From Sporosarcina luteola (GTDB lineage Bacteria > Bacillota > Bacilli > Bacillales_A > Planococcaceae), in assembly GCF_023715245.1 (NCBI RefSeq), contig NZ_JAMBNV010000001.1, positions 1,302,001 to 1,366,000 of the forward strand: a stretch of 64,000 bases of DNA. Reading direction: 5' to 3'. Positions 8,000 to 16,754 of this stretch are shown piece by piece. Below the pieces are notes generated by a model that worked only from the letters and a program-made list of their open reading frames with translations, did no database searches and had not been told where the DNA came from. How positions within the stretch are numbered: position 1 is the stretch's first letter; the number at the start of each line of letters is the position of its first letter. The translations under genes were made by a program, and so were the position numbers.

Positions 8000-9016
8000 T
8001 TGTTTGGATTTGGATCAAGAGATGTCGGGATTGACCTCGGCACAGCAAATACATTGGTTTTCATTAAAGGAAAAGGGATTGTTCTTAGAGAGCCTTCCGT
8101 CGTAGCGAAAAATACAGTGACGAATGAAATCGTGGCAGTCGGATCTTCGGCTAAAAATATGATTGGGCGTACACCTGGTTCCATCGTAGCGACTCGGCCG
8201 ATGAAAGACGGCGTCATTGCGGATTTTGAAATTACGACAGCAATGATCGAGCATTATTTGAAAGAAGCGACAAAAGCTGCAGGAAGCGCTTGGAAAAAGC
8301 CGAACGTCATGGTTTGCGTTCCTTTCGGCATCACTTCTGTTGAACAGCGGGCGGTCATTGACGCGGCAAGACAAGCTGGTGCTAAAGACGCGTTTACGAT
8401 AGAAGAGCCATTTGCTGCAGCTATCGGTGCTAATTTACCAGTTTGGGAACCTACCGGCAGCATGGTCGTCGATATAGGTGGCGGTACAACAGAAGTTGCA
8501 GTCATTTCACTTGGCGGCATCGTTACGAGTGAATCGATCCGTGTCGGAGGAGACTCGATGGACGGAGCAATCATCGGTTATATCCGTAAAACGTATAATA
8601 TGACAATCGGTGAACGTACTGCTGAAGCTATTAAAATTGAAATTGGTTCGGCGAAAGTTTCTGCTAAACCTGAAAAGATGGATATTAGAGGCCGAGATCT
8701 CTTAACTGGCCTGCCAAAAACTTTGGAAATATCTTCTGACGAAATAGTAGAAGCACTTCGTGAATCTATCACACAAATTATTGAAGGCGTCAGGAAGACG
8801 TTGGAAGCTACTCCTCCTGAGCTGTCTGCGGACGTCATGGAACGCGGAATCGTCTTGACAGGCGGGGGAGCATTGCTTGAAAACTTGGACAAGGTCATTT
8901 CGGATGAAACGAATATGCCTGTCTTCATCGCTGAAGACCCGCTTGATTGTGTAGCGATCGGAACGGGGAAAGCGCTCGATAATTTCGAAGTGATTAAAAA
9001 GATGCAAGCTAGGTAA
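8000..9016 (+). CDS. mreB: Rod shape-determining actin homologue MreB
   Basis: A 338-residue MreB with the phosphate-1 motif [14 protein letters not shown] near the N-terminus, phosphate-2 [15 protein letters not shown] and the adenosine motif [12 protein letters not shown]. MreB filaments on the inner membrane face guide the cell-wall elongation machinery. It starts with TTG at 8000 behind AAAGGAAG; the first residues [13 protein letters not shown] match the family, so no earlier start is needed. It heads the mreBCD-minCD cluster. Confidence 0.96.
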   Translation: MFGFGSRDVGIDLGTANTLVFIKGKGIVLREPSVVAKNTVTNEIVAVGSSAKNMIGRTPGSIVATRPMKDGVIADFEITTAMIEHYLKEATKAAGSAWKKPNVMVCVPFGITSVEQRAVIDAARQAGAKDAFTIEEPFAAAIGANLPVWEPTGSMVVDIGGGTTEVAVISLGGIVTSESIRVGGDSMDGAIIGYIRKTYNMTIGERTAEAIKIEIGSAKVSAKPEKMDIRGRDLLTGLPKTLEISSDEIVEALRESITQIIEGVRKTLEATPPELSADVMERGIVLTGGGALLENLDKVISDETNMPVFIAEDPLDCVAIGTGKALDNFEVIKKMQAR

Positions 9017-9034
9017 TGAGGGAGGATTTGGGCA

Positions 9035-9928
9035 ATGCCGCGATTTTTTTCGAATAAACGGTTGATTTTGCTGCTTGTGGGCGTCATTGTCCTTGTGGCT
9101 TTGATTTCATTCTCCTTAAAAGACAGGCAGAACGCCACCCTTCCAGAACAAATTGTGAAAGATGTCGTCGGTTTCGGGCAATCTCTTTTCTCGAAACCGG
9201 CACATTATATTACAGGCACATTGGATAAAATCGATGGTATTTTAAATACATATGAAGAAAACAAGCATTTGAAAGCGCGATTAAAAGAATATGCCGCAAC
9301 GCAAGCGGAGCTGGCAGATGTAAGAGCAGACAATAAAACACTGCGTGAGATCGTAGACAAGAAAGATAGCCTGCGTGATTACGAGCCTATCCAGGCGACT
9401 GTCATTTCCCGGAATCCCGATCAATGGGAAGAGAAAATCGTCATCGATAAAGGCAGCGTCGCAGGCGTGAAGTTGAATCGAGCTGTCATAACTGCATCAG
9501 GTCTGATTGGAAAAGTGGTGCTCGTCACTCCTTTTAAATCGACAGTTGAATTGCTGTCGACTGAAAACAGCAACTTCCGGGTAGCTGCAGTCATTCCTGG
9601 GGATGAAGCGATTTTTGGTTTGATAGAAGGATATGACCAAGCGCGCGGCGAATTGATAATGAAGCGCATCGATTCGAATTTTCACGTCAAGGAAGGACAG
9701 AAGGTCGAATCATCCGGTTTAGGAGGAATCTTTCCGAAAGGTTTGCTCATCGGGGAAGTGACCGAAGTCTCAACGGATGATTTCGGATTGACCAAATTGG
9801 CCTATATTCGTCCGGCCGCTGATTTCTCCATGTTGGATCATGTGATGGTTGCAAATCGTTCATCCGGCGTTACAAGCGGAACGGATGGGGAAGTCGATGA
9901 GGAAGAAGAGGGGGAGGATGGATCGTGA
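9035..9928 (+). CDS. mreC: Rod shape-determining protein MreC
   Basis: The 297-residue product has one N-terminal membrane helix (about 10-27), a coiled coil (about 68-110) and the paired beta-barrel MreC core, followed by an acidic C-terminal tail. MreC links MreB filaments to wall synthases on the outside of the membrane. GGGAGGA precedes the ATG. Its last four bases overlap the GTG of mreD. Confidence 0.93.
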   Translation: MPRFFSNKRLILLLVGVIVLVALISFSLKDRQNATLPEQIVKDVVGFGQSLFSKPAHYITGTLDKIDGILNTYEENKHLKARLKEYAATQAELADVRADNKTLREIVDKKDSLRDYEPIQATVISRNPDQWEEKIVIDKGSVAGVKLNRAVITASGLIGKVVLVTPFKSTVELLSTENSNFRVAAVIPGDEAIFGLIEGYDQARGELIMKRIDSNFHVKEGQKVESSGLGGIFPKGLLIGEVTEVSTDDFGLTKLAYIRPAADFSMLDHVMVANRSSGVTSGTDGEVDEEEEGEDGS

Positions 9929-10443
9929 TTAGGTTCATAATCCCTCTTATTGCTGTCATATTATTCTTTCTTGAACCTGTATTCAGTCTTTTTTCACCCA
10001 TATCGATCGCAGATGTATCCTACACGCTCGTTCCCCGTTTTGTTATCGTTTATCTGATTTTCATCACAGCCTACTATGGTCGCAGACGTGCAATCCTTTA
10101 CGGAATCGTACTTGGACTCTTGTATGATATGTATCACATTGATATTATTGGTATATATACTTTTTTATATCCGGTGATCTGTTATTTTGCTGCTTTGATC
10201 ATTAGGCAAATCCATCGCCATATCATCACTGTCATGCTTTTAGCATTGGCGATGGTTGCGCTGCTTGAATTGCTATCATTCTTTTTCGCGAGCCTGATTG
10301 CATTGACCTCAATTGGCTTTGAAGAGTTCATCGTGCTTAGGCTTATGCCGACGATGGGCGCCAATTCCATCTTTGTGGGGATGTTCGGCTATCTGTTCAA
10401 ACGGCTGATCGATGAAGTGGGACTGCAAAAAGCCGGAATATAA
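9925..10443 (+). CDS. mreD: Rod shape-determining protein MreD
   Basis: A 172-residue, highly hydrophobic protein with about five to six predicted membrane helices, in the fixed mreB-mreC-mreD order. It begins with GTG inside the mreC stop (GTGA overlap) behind GGGGGAGGATGG. MreD is an integral partner of MreC in the elongation complex. Confidence 0.9.
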   Translation: MIRFIIPLIAVILFFLEPVFSLFSPISIADVSYTLVPRFVIVYLIFITAYYGRRRAILYGIVLGLLYDMYHIDIIGIYTFLYPVICYFAALIIRQIHRHIITVMLLALAMVALLELLSFFFASLIALTSIGFEEFIVLRLMPTMGANSIFVGMFGYLFKRLIDEVGLQKAGI

Positions 10444-10467
10444 TTAAGGAAACTGTGAGGGACGCAA

Positions 10468-11139
10468 ATGACGAAACAGCACTATGTAACAATAAAAGGG
10501 ACAAAAGACGGGCTTGTCCTCCGACTTGACGACAAATGCGCTTATTCGGACATGATTGCAGAACTCCGCAATAAAGTCAGCGAAAACAGTCTGGAAGGGC
10601 TTGCTGAAGTAAAAGTCCATACAGGGAACCGCTATTGTAATGAAGAAGAACTGAAGGAAATTATGAATGTCGTGCACGAATCTCCGCATTTACGAGTTTC
10701 AAAGATTCAGAGCGAGGTCATTACAATCGAAGAATGCAATCGGAAAGTACTTGAGAAACAATCGGAGACCTATATCGGCATCGTCCGCTCCGGACAAGTC
10801 GTAAAGGCTGACGGCGATCTCGTCGTCATCGGCGATGTCAATCCGAACGGTCGTGTAGTTGCTGCCGGAAGCATTTATATATTAGGTAGGTTAAAAGGAA
10901 TCGCACATGCAGGTGCAACTGGCAATGAAGAGGCGGTCATTGCGGCTTCGTGGCTTGAAGCGACGCATTTGATGATAGCGGATAAATTGGAAACGATGAC
11001 TGATGAACTGACGATTTTGTCGGAGCAACCGGAGATGGAATGCGCATACATACATTCAAGCGGTTTCATTGCCATCGACCGTTTACAGGAGCTACGGATT
11101 CTGCGGCCAAATCTGTCAACATTCAAAGGAGGGAGCTAG
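10468..11139 (+). CDS. minC: Septum site-determining protein MinC
   Basis: A 223-residue MinC with an N-terminal FtsZ-inhibiting domain and a C-terminal beta-helix (about 115-205), recognisable by GDVNPNGRVVAAGSIYILGRLKGIAHAG-type repeats. The C-terminal domain dimerises and binds MinD. The gene is immediately followed by minD, two bases from its start. Confidence 0.93.
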   Translation: MTKQHYVTIKGTKDGLVLRLDDKCAYSDMIAELRNKVSENSLEGLAEVKVHTGNRYCNEEELKEIMNVVHESPHLRVSKIQSEVITIEECNRKVLEKQSETYIGIVRSGQVVKADGDLVVIGDVNPNGRVVAAGSIYILGRLKGIAHAGATGNEEAVIAASWLEATHLMIADKLETMTDELTILSEQPEMECAYIHSSGFIAIDRLQELRILRPNLSTFKGGS

Positions 11140-11140
11140 T

Positions 11141-11938
11141 GTGGGTGAAGCAATCGTAATAACGTCAGGAAAAGGTGGAGTCGGTAAAACGACGACATCT
11201 GCAAATCTTGGGACAGCATTGGCTCTACAAGGTAAAAAGGTATGTCTTGTTGATACGGATATCGGCCTTCGTAATCTGGACGTCATCCTCGGTCTCGAAA
11301 ACCGTATCATTTACGATCTCGTTGATGTAATAGCGGGACGATGCAAAATCCACCAGGCGCTCGTCAAAGACAAGCGTTTTGAAGATGGACTTTTCTTGCT
11401 GCCGGCTGCGCAGACTACAGACAAAAATGCAGTCGAACCGGAACAAATGAAGGAATTGATCACTGAATTGAAACGGGAGTATGATTATATCTTGATCGAT
11501 TGCCCAGCAGGCATCGAGCAAGGATATAAGAATGCCGTTGCAGGTGCGGACCGTGCCATCGTCGTCACTACGCCGGAAATTTCAGCTGTGCGGGATGCGG
11601 ACCGTATTATCGGACTGTTGGAGCAGGAGGATATCGAGCCTCCTAAATTGATCATCAACCGGATCAAAAGCCGGCTCGTCAATAGCGGAGACGCTTTAGA
11701 TGTCAATGAAATCACAACTCATTTATCCATCGATCTACTTGGCATCGTCTTGGATGATGAAAAAGTCATCTCCTCTTCGAATAGAGGGGAGCCGGTCGTC
11801 ATGGACCCTTCGAACCCGGCAGCAATCGGCTACCGGAACATCGCCCGCCGTATATTAGGCGAATCCGTGCCGCTAATGTCACTAGACGAAGGCAAACCAG
11901 GCTTCTTCGGGAAACTCAAAACATTATTCGCGAAATAA
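11141..11938 (+). CDS. minD: Septum site-determining ATPase MinD
   Basis: A 265-residue ParA-type ATPase with deviant Walker A SGKGGVGKTT, switch motif DTDIGLRNLD and DCPAGIEQGY. The C-terminus (KPGFFGKLKTLFAK) forms the amphipathic membrane-targeting helix. MinD recruits MinC to the membrane to block polar division. The GTG at 11141 follows GGAGGGAG and lies one base after the minC stop; the open frame extends upstream into minC but lacks a ribosome site. Confidence 0.96.
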   Translation: MGEAIVITSGKGGVGKTTTSANLGTALALQGKKVCLVDTDIGLRNLDVILGLENRIIYDLVDVIAGRCKIHQALVKDKRFEDGLFLLPAAQTTDKNAVEPEQMKELITELKREYDYILIDCPAGIEQGYKNAVAGADRAIVVTTPEISAVRDADRIIGLLEQEDIEPPKLIINRIKSRLVNSGDALDVNEITTHLSIDLLGIVLDDEKVISSSNRGEPVVMDPSNPAAIGYRNIARRILGESVPLMSLDEGKPGFFGKLKTLFAK

Positions 11939-11940
11939 CC

Positions 11941-11968
11941 AGAACCCTTGCCAGGGGTTCTTTTTTTA
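11941..11968 (+). terminator. Terminator after minD
   Basis: AGAACCC and GGGTTCT pair around a short loop and are followed by seven T residues. Confidence 0.9.
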
Positions 11969-12123
11969 TTCGCGACAAGGCAACCTCATTAATGCCCTAA
12001 GAGTAGGGCGATGACAGCTGGGATCAATGACTACCACATACAGAAGATAAAATATCTCAAATGGTTGGTTTGTGCTATTAACGGTAGGGAATTATTTCAT
12101 TTCAATAGGTGTAAAAGAGATTC
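11969..12123. other. Non-coding spacer, nothing recognised
   Basis: Between the minD terminator and the repeat element no supported reading frame, RNA or promoter is seen. A 83-codon frame starting at 12011 runs into the repeat and is not believed to be a gene. Confidence 0.6.
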
Positions 12124-12251
12124 GTTGATTGGAGCGAAAAGCGGCGACTCCTGCGGGAAAAGCAAGCGAACCGAGACCCTGGACGGAGCGAAGCGAAGGA
12201 AGCGGCTCGGTGCTTGCCCGCGGAAAGCGTCCGCCTGTAGCGCAAATCAAC
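12124..12251. repeat. Structured interspersed repeat, type A (full copy)
   Basis: The element has inverted ends (GTTGATTGGAGCG against CGCAAATCAAC) and a ladder of nested pairings: GCGG 12141/CCGC 12231, GCGGG 12153/CCCGC 12217, GCAAGC 12162/GCTTGC 12212 and ACCGAG 12170/CTCGGT 12206. The whole can fold as one long interrupted hairpin in RNA or single-stranded DNA. The motif GGCGACTCCTGCG recurs at 51780-51870. I recall similar elements scattered through Bacillaceae and Planococcaceae genomes; their function is not established. It has no coding capacity for a transposase, so it could at most be a non-autonomous mobile element. Confidence 0.8.
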
Positions 12252-12373
12252 ATTATTCTTAGCAAAACCTAATGACTTGCCATTCACATCACACTAACAT
12301 TTGATTTAGACCCTATTTTATTTGCTACTATAGAACCTATCAATAATAAAGAGCACACTTGGACATTTGCCCA

Positions 12374-12402
12374 TAATATTCAGAGTACACCCGTCATATA
12401 CT
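12374..12402 (+). promoter_or_regulatory. Candidate sigma-E promoter for spoIVFA-spoIVFB
   Basis: TAATATT and CATATACT are spaced by 14 bases, close to the mother-cell sigma-E pattern (-35 with ATATT, -10 CATACAMT). In B. subtilis the spoIVF operon is sigma-E dependent. The predicted start point falls about 15 bases before the GGTGG ribosome site of spoIVFA. Confidence 0.65.
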
Positions 12403-12425
12403 GAGGAAAAAGGTGGTGTGGCGGG

Positions 12426-12974
12426 GTGAAATGGAAAACAAAATGGTTCATTGCAATCATACTAGTAATTGGCGTATTCTGCTTTGCCAAATTGGAAGAG
12501 GCCGGAGTCATTAGCAAGCCTGTTACCCAATATATAACGACAGGCAAAGATTTCATCGTCATGAAAAAGTGGGTTGCCTCAATAATCGGTGATCCCGATA
12601 AGGATACGATCACAGTCTCTGCCGATTCCGAGGAGATGCCGTTTGCTGCATATGAATCGATGCAGCCCTATAAGGACGGCGTTATCGCTTCGTATGCACA
12701 TCCGATGCCGATCATAGCCCAAGGGGACGGGCTTATCGTTTTCACCGGCTTTACCCGGCAATCAGGAAAGACGATCACCGTTTTGTACGATGACGGGGAC
12801 GAAGTGACGTACGGATTTGTTGGAACGATTTCAAAGCTACCCTATTCGACTGTGAAAAAGGGGGACACGCTTGCCCTTATGAATGAAGAGGCGATCTACT
12901 TAAAAGTGAAACGGGAAGGGGTCGTATTGGAAGCGGCGGTTTTGGCTACTTATTTCTCGGAAGATACGAAATGA
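12426..12974 (+). CDS. spoIVFA: SpoIVFA-like sporulation membrane protein
   Basis: A 182-residue protein with a membrane helix at residues 6-22 and a C-terminal region (about 90-175) like the M23/LytM-type domain of SpoIVFA (GDGLIVFTG ... VTYGFVGTI). It lacks the catalytic metal ligands expected of an active M23 peptidase. SpoIVFA tethers and inhibits SpoIVFB and is cleaved by forespore proteases at engulfment. It is shorter than the roughly 260-residue B. subtilis protein, mainly at the N-terminus. The GTG start follows GGTGGTGTGGCGGG. It overlaps spoIVFB by four bases. Confidence 0.8.
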   Translation: MKWKTKWFIAIILVIGVFCFAKLEEAGVISKPVTQYITTGKDFIVMKKWVASIIGDPDKDTITVSADSEEMPFAAYESMQPYKDGVIASYAHPMPIIAQGDGLIVFTGFTRQSGKTITVLYDDGDEVTYGFVGTISKLPYSTVKKGDTLALMNEEAIYLKVKREGVVLEAAVLATYFSEDTK

Positions 12975-13585
12975 AGCTTCGCCTTCATCCCATTTTGGCA
13001 CCATTTTTCCTCGTGCTGATGGTCACGGGTGGATTGGCGTTTTACGCTCTCGTCTTCATCTCCCTACTCTTCCATGAGGCGGGCCATATTTTCGCTGCAA
13101 AAATGTCCGGCATGAAAGTCAGGTCATGCACGATTATGCCTTATGGAGGAGAACTGCGAATTCCCGACCGATATGCTTACGGGAAAAGGCAAAGAGTTGC
13201 CGTTGCTATCGGTGGACCTGCCGCGACAGCAATTCTTCTCCTATTATCGATGCTTTTTGACTTTCCCGGAGATGAACAATTCATGCGCATTCAACTAGTG
13301 ATTTTGGCGCTGAATCTTTTGCCTATTTTACCGCTTGATGGTGGACAGGCCATCAGCGCCATGCTTGAAAAGGAAGAGAGGAAATATAAGATGAGAGCCG
13401 CATTTCTCGTCTTTTCCATCACCGTTTTACTGGCTGTCAGCCTACTGCTCCTTCTGGGACTTCCGAAAACCGTCCTTCTTCTTGCATTAGCACTATTTTT
13501 ATTGTTTCAAAACATTTCAGCTTTCAAGTTCCGGAAATATGAACAAGCTTATGAGCAATTAAAAAGAAAACAGTTGACGCCATAG
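12971..13585 (+). CDS. spoIVFB: Intramembrane metalloprotease SpoIVFB (pro-sigma-K processing)
   Basis: A 204-residue polytopic site-2 protease. The zinc motif HEAGH is at residues 35-39 inside a membrane helix, and the third ligand lies in LPLDGG (Asp123). SpoIVFB cuts the N-terminal pro-sequence of sigma-K in the mother cell. The B. subtilis protein is about 288 residues with a C-terminal CBS domain; this one ends soon after the last membrane helices, so the CBS domain is absent. Its last bases contain the -35 element of the rplU promoter. Confidence 0.88.
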   Translation: MKLRLHPILAPFFLVLMVTGGLAFYALVFISLLFHEAGHIFAAKMSGMKVRSCTIMPYGGELRIPDRYAYGKRQRVAVAIGGPAATAILLLLSMLFDFPGDEQFMRIQLVILALNLLPILPLDGGQAISAMLEKEERKYKMRAAFLVFSITVLLAVSLLLLLGLPKTVLLLALALFLLFQNISAFKFRKYEQAYEQLKRKQLTP

Positions 13586-13602
13586 ATTGCGCATGGTAAT
13601 AT
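13574..13602 (+). promoter_or_regulatory. Promoter of rplU-prp-rpmA
   Basis: TTGACG and TAATAT are separated by 17 bases. The -35 hexamer lies inside the last codons of spoIVFB. The predicted transcript would start near 13609, at the edge of the L21 leader. Confidence 0.75.
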
Positions 13603-13608
13603 TTTAAT

Positions 13609-13713
13609 GTTATTGTTTGTAGCGCACCCGTGCTACAACCGCACTGACAAGGTACAAGCATCCGAAAGGGTCACCTATGAAGGCGAGTCTGAGTCTATAG
13701 AGGAGGTGCAAGT
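13609..13713 (+). promoter_or_regulatory. Ribosomal protein L21 leader
   Basis: The 105-base leader of rplU has a perfect stem TTGTAGC (13617-13623) / GCTACAA (13632-13638) around a GCACCCGT loop, then a second weaker stem before the GAGGAGGTG ribosome site. Bacilli carry a conserved L21 leader RNA in exactly this position, thought to be an autoregulatory binding site for L21. No terminator-like hairpin precedes the gene, so translational control is more likely than attenuation. Confidence 0.8.
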
Positions 13714-14022
13714 ATGTACGCAATCATTGAAACTGGTGGAAAACAAATCAAAGTTGAAAAAGGTCAAGAAATCTTCATCGAGAAATTAGTCGGCGAAGCT
13801 GAAGAGACTGTAACATTCGACAAAGTTCTATTCGTTGGTGGAGAAGACGTGAAAGTCGGCGCTCCATTCGTGGAAGGTGCTTCTGTAACGGCTAAAATCG
13901 TTAAACAAGGCCGCGCTAAGAAAATCACTGTTTTCAAATACAAGCCGAAAAAGAACTACCACAAAAAGCAAGGTCATCGTCAGCCATACACGAAAGTTGT
14001 CATCGAAGGCATCAACGCGTAA
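13714..14022 (+). CDS. rplU: 50S ribosomal protein L21
   Basis: A 102-residue L21 of normal length, beginning [11 protein letters not shown] and ending with the basic [11 protein letters not shown] segment that contacts 23S rRNA. GAGGAGGTG precedes the ATG. It is first in the rplU-prp-rpmA operon. Confidence 0.98.
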   Translation: MYAIIETGGKQIKVEKGQEIFIEKLVGEAEETVTFDKVLFVGGEDVKVGAPFVEGASVTAKIVKQGRAKKITVFKYKPKKNYHKKQGHRQPYTKVVIEGINA

Positions 14023-14028
14023 GCCGGC

Positions 14029-14352
14029 ATGATCAAAATCATTATTGATGAACAATCCGGCCGCATCAGCTCTTTTGAGATGAAAGGCCATGCTGAATTC
14101 GCAGAACATGGAAAAGACCTCGTCTGTGCGGGCGCATCCGCGGTTTCATTCGGAGCCGTCAATGCCGTCATTGCACTCACTGGCATAACCCCTGACATCC
14201 AACAAGGATCGGACGGAGGTTATTTGAAAGTGATTTTTCCGGAAACGGAGAAAGATGATGAAATCCAATTGATCGTGAAGGCGATGATTGTTTCATTACA
14301 GACGATTGAACAAGATTATGGGCAACATATAAAAATTATTTTCAACCGATAG
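14029..14352 (+). CDS. prp: Ribosomal-processing cysteine protease Prp
   Basis: A 107-residue YsxB/Prp family protein with the catalytic His in MKGHAEFA (His22) and the catalytic Cys in DLVCAGASAVSFG (Cys34). Prp removes an N-terminal extension of L27 in Firmicutes, and that extension is visible on the neighbouring rpmA product. It lies six bases after rplU and 12 bases before rpmA, so enzyme, substrate and L21 are made together. Confidence 0.93.
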   Translation: MIKIIIDEQSGRISSFEMKGHAEFAEHGKDLVCAGASAVSFGAVNAVIALTGITPDIQQGSDGGYLKVIFPETEKDDEIQLIVKAMIVSLQTIEQDYGQHIKIIFNR

Positions 14353-14655
<303 letters not shown>

Positions 14656-14673
14656 TGTTATTACTAACATTGA

Positions 14674-14708
14674 AAGGACTGCATTTTACCGTGCAGTCCT
14701 TTTTATTT
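14674..14708 (+). terminator. Terminator after rpmA
   Basis: AAGGACTGCA pairs with TGCAGTCCTT, followed by TTTTATTTTT. Confidence 0.92.
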
Positions 14709-14730
14709 TTGGCGAATTTTGTGAAAGGGA

Positions 14731-14739
14731 TGCTATACT
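14731..14739 (+). promoter_or_regulatory. Extended -10 promoter of spo0B-obg
   Basis: TGCTATACT is a TGn-extended -10. The best -35 candidate, TTGGCG at 14709, is 19 bases away. The same extended -10 occurs before ruvA (21222) and cymR (45513). Confidence 0.55.
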
Positions 14740-14769
14740 GTAGTATATGAAACAGTTGGCGGTGAGAAA

Positions 14770-15288
14770 ATGGAGTCGGAAAATCTGACGATTGGAAAAG
14801 CATTGAAGTTTGCACGCCATGATTTTTTAAATGAACTGCAATTAATGTTATTATATATGGATCTCGGGAAAATACCCGAAGCGCGAAGAGCATTGCTGGT
14901 AGCGACGGAACGAATGCGTCACCTATCCATGCTGGAAAAGCTCCGCCTGCCAAAGACGGAAATGTGGCTTAACACATTCGAATGGAGGCATACTGCGTTC
15001 TCAAAGAAGTTGTACAGCGATATCATTGCTGGGAACCGAAACGCAAATGACGAGGCAGTCGCGAATTATTTGGAACAATTGATCGTCATTGTTGAAGCAG
15101 CGGTCGATCCGATGGATGAATATTTCATTCGTATAGAGGTACATGCTACTGATAAGCAATGGATGATCCAATTGACAGTCGAAGGAGCCTTAGCAGGACC
15201 GCTCGAATTGCCACAGACGGATGGCGGGTTTGAAGCGAGTGGTGTTCTGCAGGACAAGGAATGGACGTTCACGATAAGTGGACAATAG
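14770..15288 (+). CDS. spo0B: Spo0B-like sporulation phosphotransferase
   Basis: The 172-residue product has the helical-hairpin phosphotransferase pattern [12 protein letters not shown] with the likely phospho-His at residue 17, and a degenerate kinase-like C-terminal domain. In the phosphorelay Spo0B moves phosphate from Spo0F to Spo0A. The position between rpmA and obg is the spo0B position in B. subtilis. It is somewhat shorter than the 192-residue B. subtilis protein. Similarity beyond the His motif is weak, which is usual for this family. Confidence 0.8.
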   Translation: MESENLTIGKALKFARHDFLNELQLMLLYMDLGKIPEARRALLVATERMRHLSMLEKLRLPKTEMWLNTFEWRHTAFSKKLYSDIIAGNRNANDEAVANYLEQLIVIVEAAVDPMDEYFIRIEVHATDKQWMIQLTVEGALAGPLELPQTDGGFEASGVLQDKEWTFTISGQ

Positions 15289-15299
15289 GAGGAAAAAAC

Positions 15300-16592
15300 A
15301 TGTTTGTCGATCACGTTAAAGTATATGTAAAAGGCGGCAACGGCGGTGATGGAATGGTTGCATTCCGCCGCGAGAAGTATATTGCATACGGAGGCCCCGC
15401 CGGAGGGGATGGCGGAAAAGGCGGCGATGTCGTGTTCATCGTTGACGAAGGCTTGCGGACACTTATGGATTTCCGTTACCAGCGCCATTTTAAAGCCCCG
15501 CGCGGAGAGCACGGCGGCAGTAAAAACCAACACGGCAGAGGCGGCCAGGACATGGTCGTTAAAGTTCCGCCGGGTACAATTGTGAAGGATGCCGAGACGG
15601 AGACGATCATCGCTGACCTCGTTGAGCACGGCCAGACGGCGGTCATTGCTAAAGGCGGAAGAGGAGGGCGCGGGAATTCACGTTTTGCAACGCCTCAAAA
15701 CCCAGCACCTGAGCTTTCGGAAAAAGGAGAGCCGGGTGTTGAGCGTGAAATCACACTTGAATTGAAAGTACTTGCCGATGCAGGCCTTGTAGGTTTCCCG
15801 AGCGTCGGAAAGTCGACATTATTATCCGTCGTATCGGCCGCAAAGCCAAAAATCGCCGATTACCATTTCACGACGCTTGTACCGAATCTAGGCATGGTTG
15901 AGCTGGAGGCCGGCACAACGTTCGTTCTCGCCGATCTGCCGGGGCTTATCGAAGGAGCGCATGAAGGCGTCGGACTCGGTCATCAATTCCTGCGCCATAT
16001 CGAAAGGACAAGGGTCATCATCCACGTCGTCGATATGTCTGGGATGGAAGGACGGGATCCTTACGATGATTTCATCACAATCAACGAGGAGCTAGAGAAG
16101 TATAATCTCCGTTTGATGGAGCGTCCGCAAATCATCGTTGCCAATAAAATGGACATGCCGGAAGCGGAAGAGAATCTTAAGCTGTTCAAAGAGAAGCTCA
16201 ATGATGAAGAAGCGCGTGTGTTTCCGATTTCCGCAATCACACGTGAAGGCTTGGATCAGCTGTTGTTTGCCGTAGCGGACTTGCTTGAAACGACGCCAGA
16301 GTTCCCGATGCATGAAATCGAGGAAGAAGATGAAAATCGTTCAGTATTGTATAAGCATGAAGCCGAAGCTGAGGACTTCAAGATTACCCGCGATGATGAT
16401 GGAGCTTTTGTCCTGTCGGGTTATACGCTTGAACGCCTATTCAAGATGACCGACTTCAATTTCGATCAGTCCGTCCGTAAATTTGCACGTCAAATGCGTG
16501 GGATGGGTATCGATGATGCACTCCGTGAACGTGGGGCGAAGGACGGGGATACGGTAAGGATTCTCGACTTTGAATTCGAATTCCTTGAATAG
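15300..16592 (+). CDS. obg: Ribosome-assembly GTPase Obg
   Basis: A 430-residue Obg with the Gly-rich N-terminal fold ([18 protein letters not shown]), G domain with [19 protein letters not shown] and NKMD motifs, and the C-terminal OCT domain (about 350-430). Obg acts in late 50S assembly and, in Bacillus, in stress and sporulation signalling. ATG 15300 is preceded by AGGAGG at 8 bases and lies 11 bases after spo0B; an in-frame ATG at 15261 is inside spo0B and not used. Confidence 0.96.
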   Translation: MFVDHVKVYVKGGNGGDGMVAFRREKYIAYGGPAGGDGGKGGDVVFIVDEGLRTLMDFRYQRHFKAPRGEHGGSKNQHGRGGQDMVVKVPPGTIVKDAETETIIADLVEHGQTAVIAKGGRGGRGNSRFATPQNPAPELSEKGEPGVEREITLELKVLADAGLVGFPSVGKSTLLSVVSAAKPKIADYHFTTLVPNLGMVELEAGTTFVLADLPGLIEGAHEGVGLGHQFLRHIERTRVIIHVVDMSGMEGRDPYDDFITINEELEKYNLRLMERPQIIVANKMDMPEAEENLKLFKEKLNDEEARVFPISAITREGLDQLLFAVADLLETTPEFPMHEIEEEDENRSVLYKHEAEAEDFKITRDDDGAFVLSGYTLERLFKMTDFNFDQSVRKFARQMRGMGIDDALRERGAKDGDTVRILDFEFEFLE

Positions 16593-16611
16593 ATAGTTAT
16601 TGAGCGTTAAT

Positions 16612-16735
16612 TTGTCCAACATCTAGCTTCGGGTGGCAACAGCTCGGGTCATAAGTCAGCTCTGCTACACGGCAAAGAGCGCCGTTTCGCAGACCCGCCT
16701 TATGCCTGTCGCAGTTAACCGCCACCCTTCGCTTT
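16612..16735. repeat. Structured interspersed repeat, type B, copy 1
   Basis: The block starts TTGTCCA, has GGGTGGC near the left end pairing with GCCACCC near the right end, shared CTCGGGTCA and GCCTGTCGCAG motifs, and an inner GGC...GCC hairpin. A second copy occurs at 21065-21180 with conserved outer parts and a different centre. I recall this family as common in intergenic regions of Bacillaceae; no function is established. It fills most of the obg-pheB gap (16593-16754). Confidence 0.8.
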
Positions 16736-16754
16736 TGAATCAAGGAGGCATTCA

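Noticed and set aside
8578-9138. A 186-codon minus-strand frame opposite mreB/mreC
   Set aside because: It spans the junction of two certain genes and shows no recognisable motif.
12011-12262. An 83-codon open frame between minD and spoIVFA
   Set aside because: It has no ribosome site and more than half of it lies in the type A inverted repeat; composition is not protein-like.
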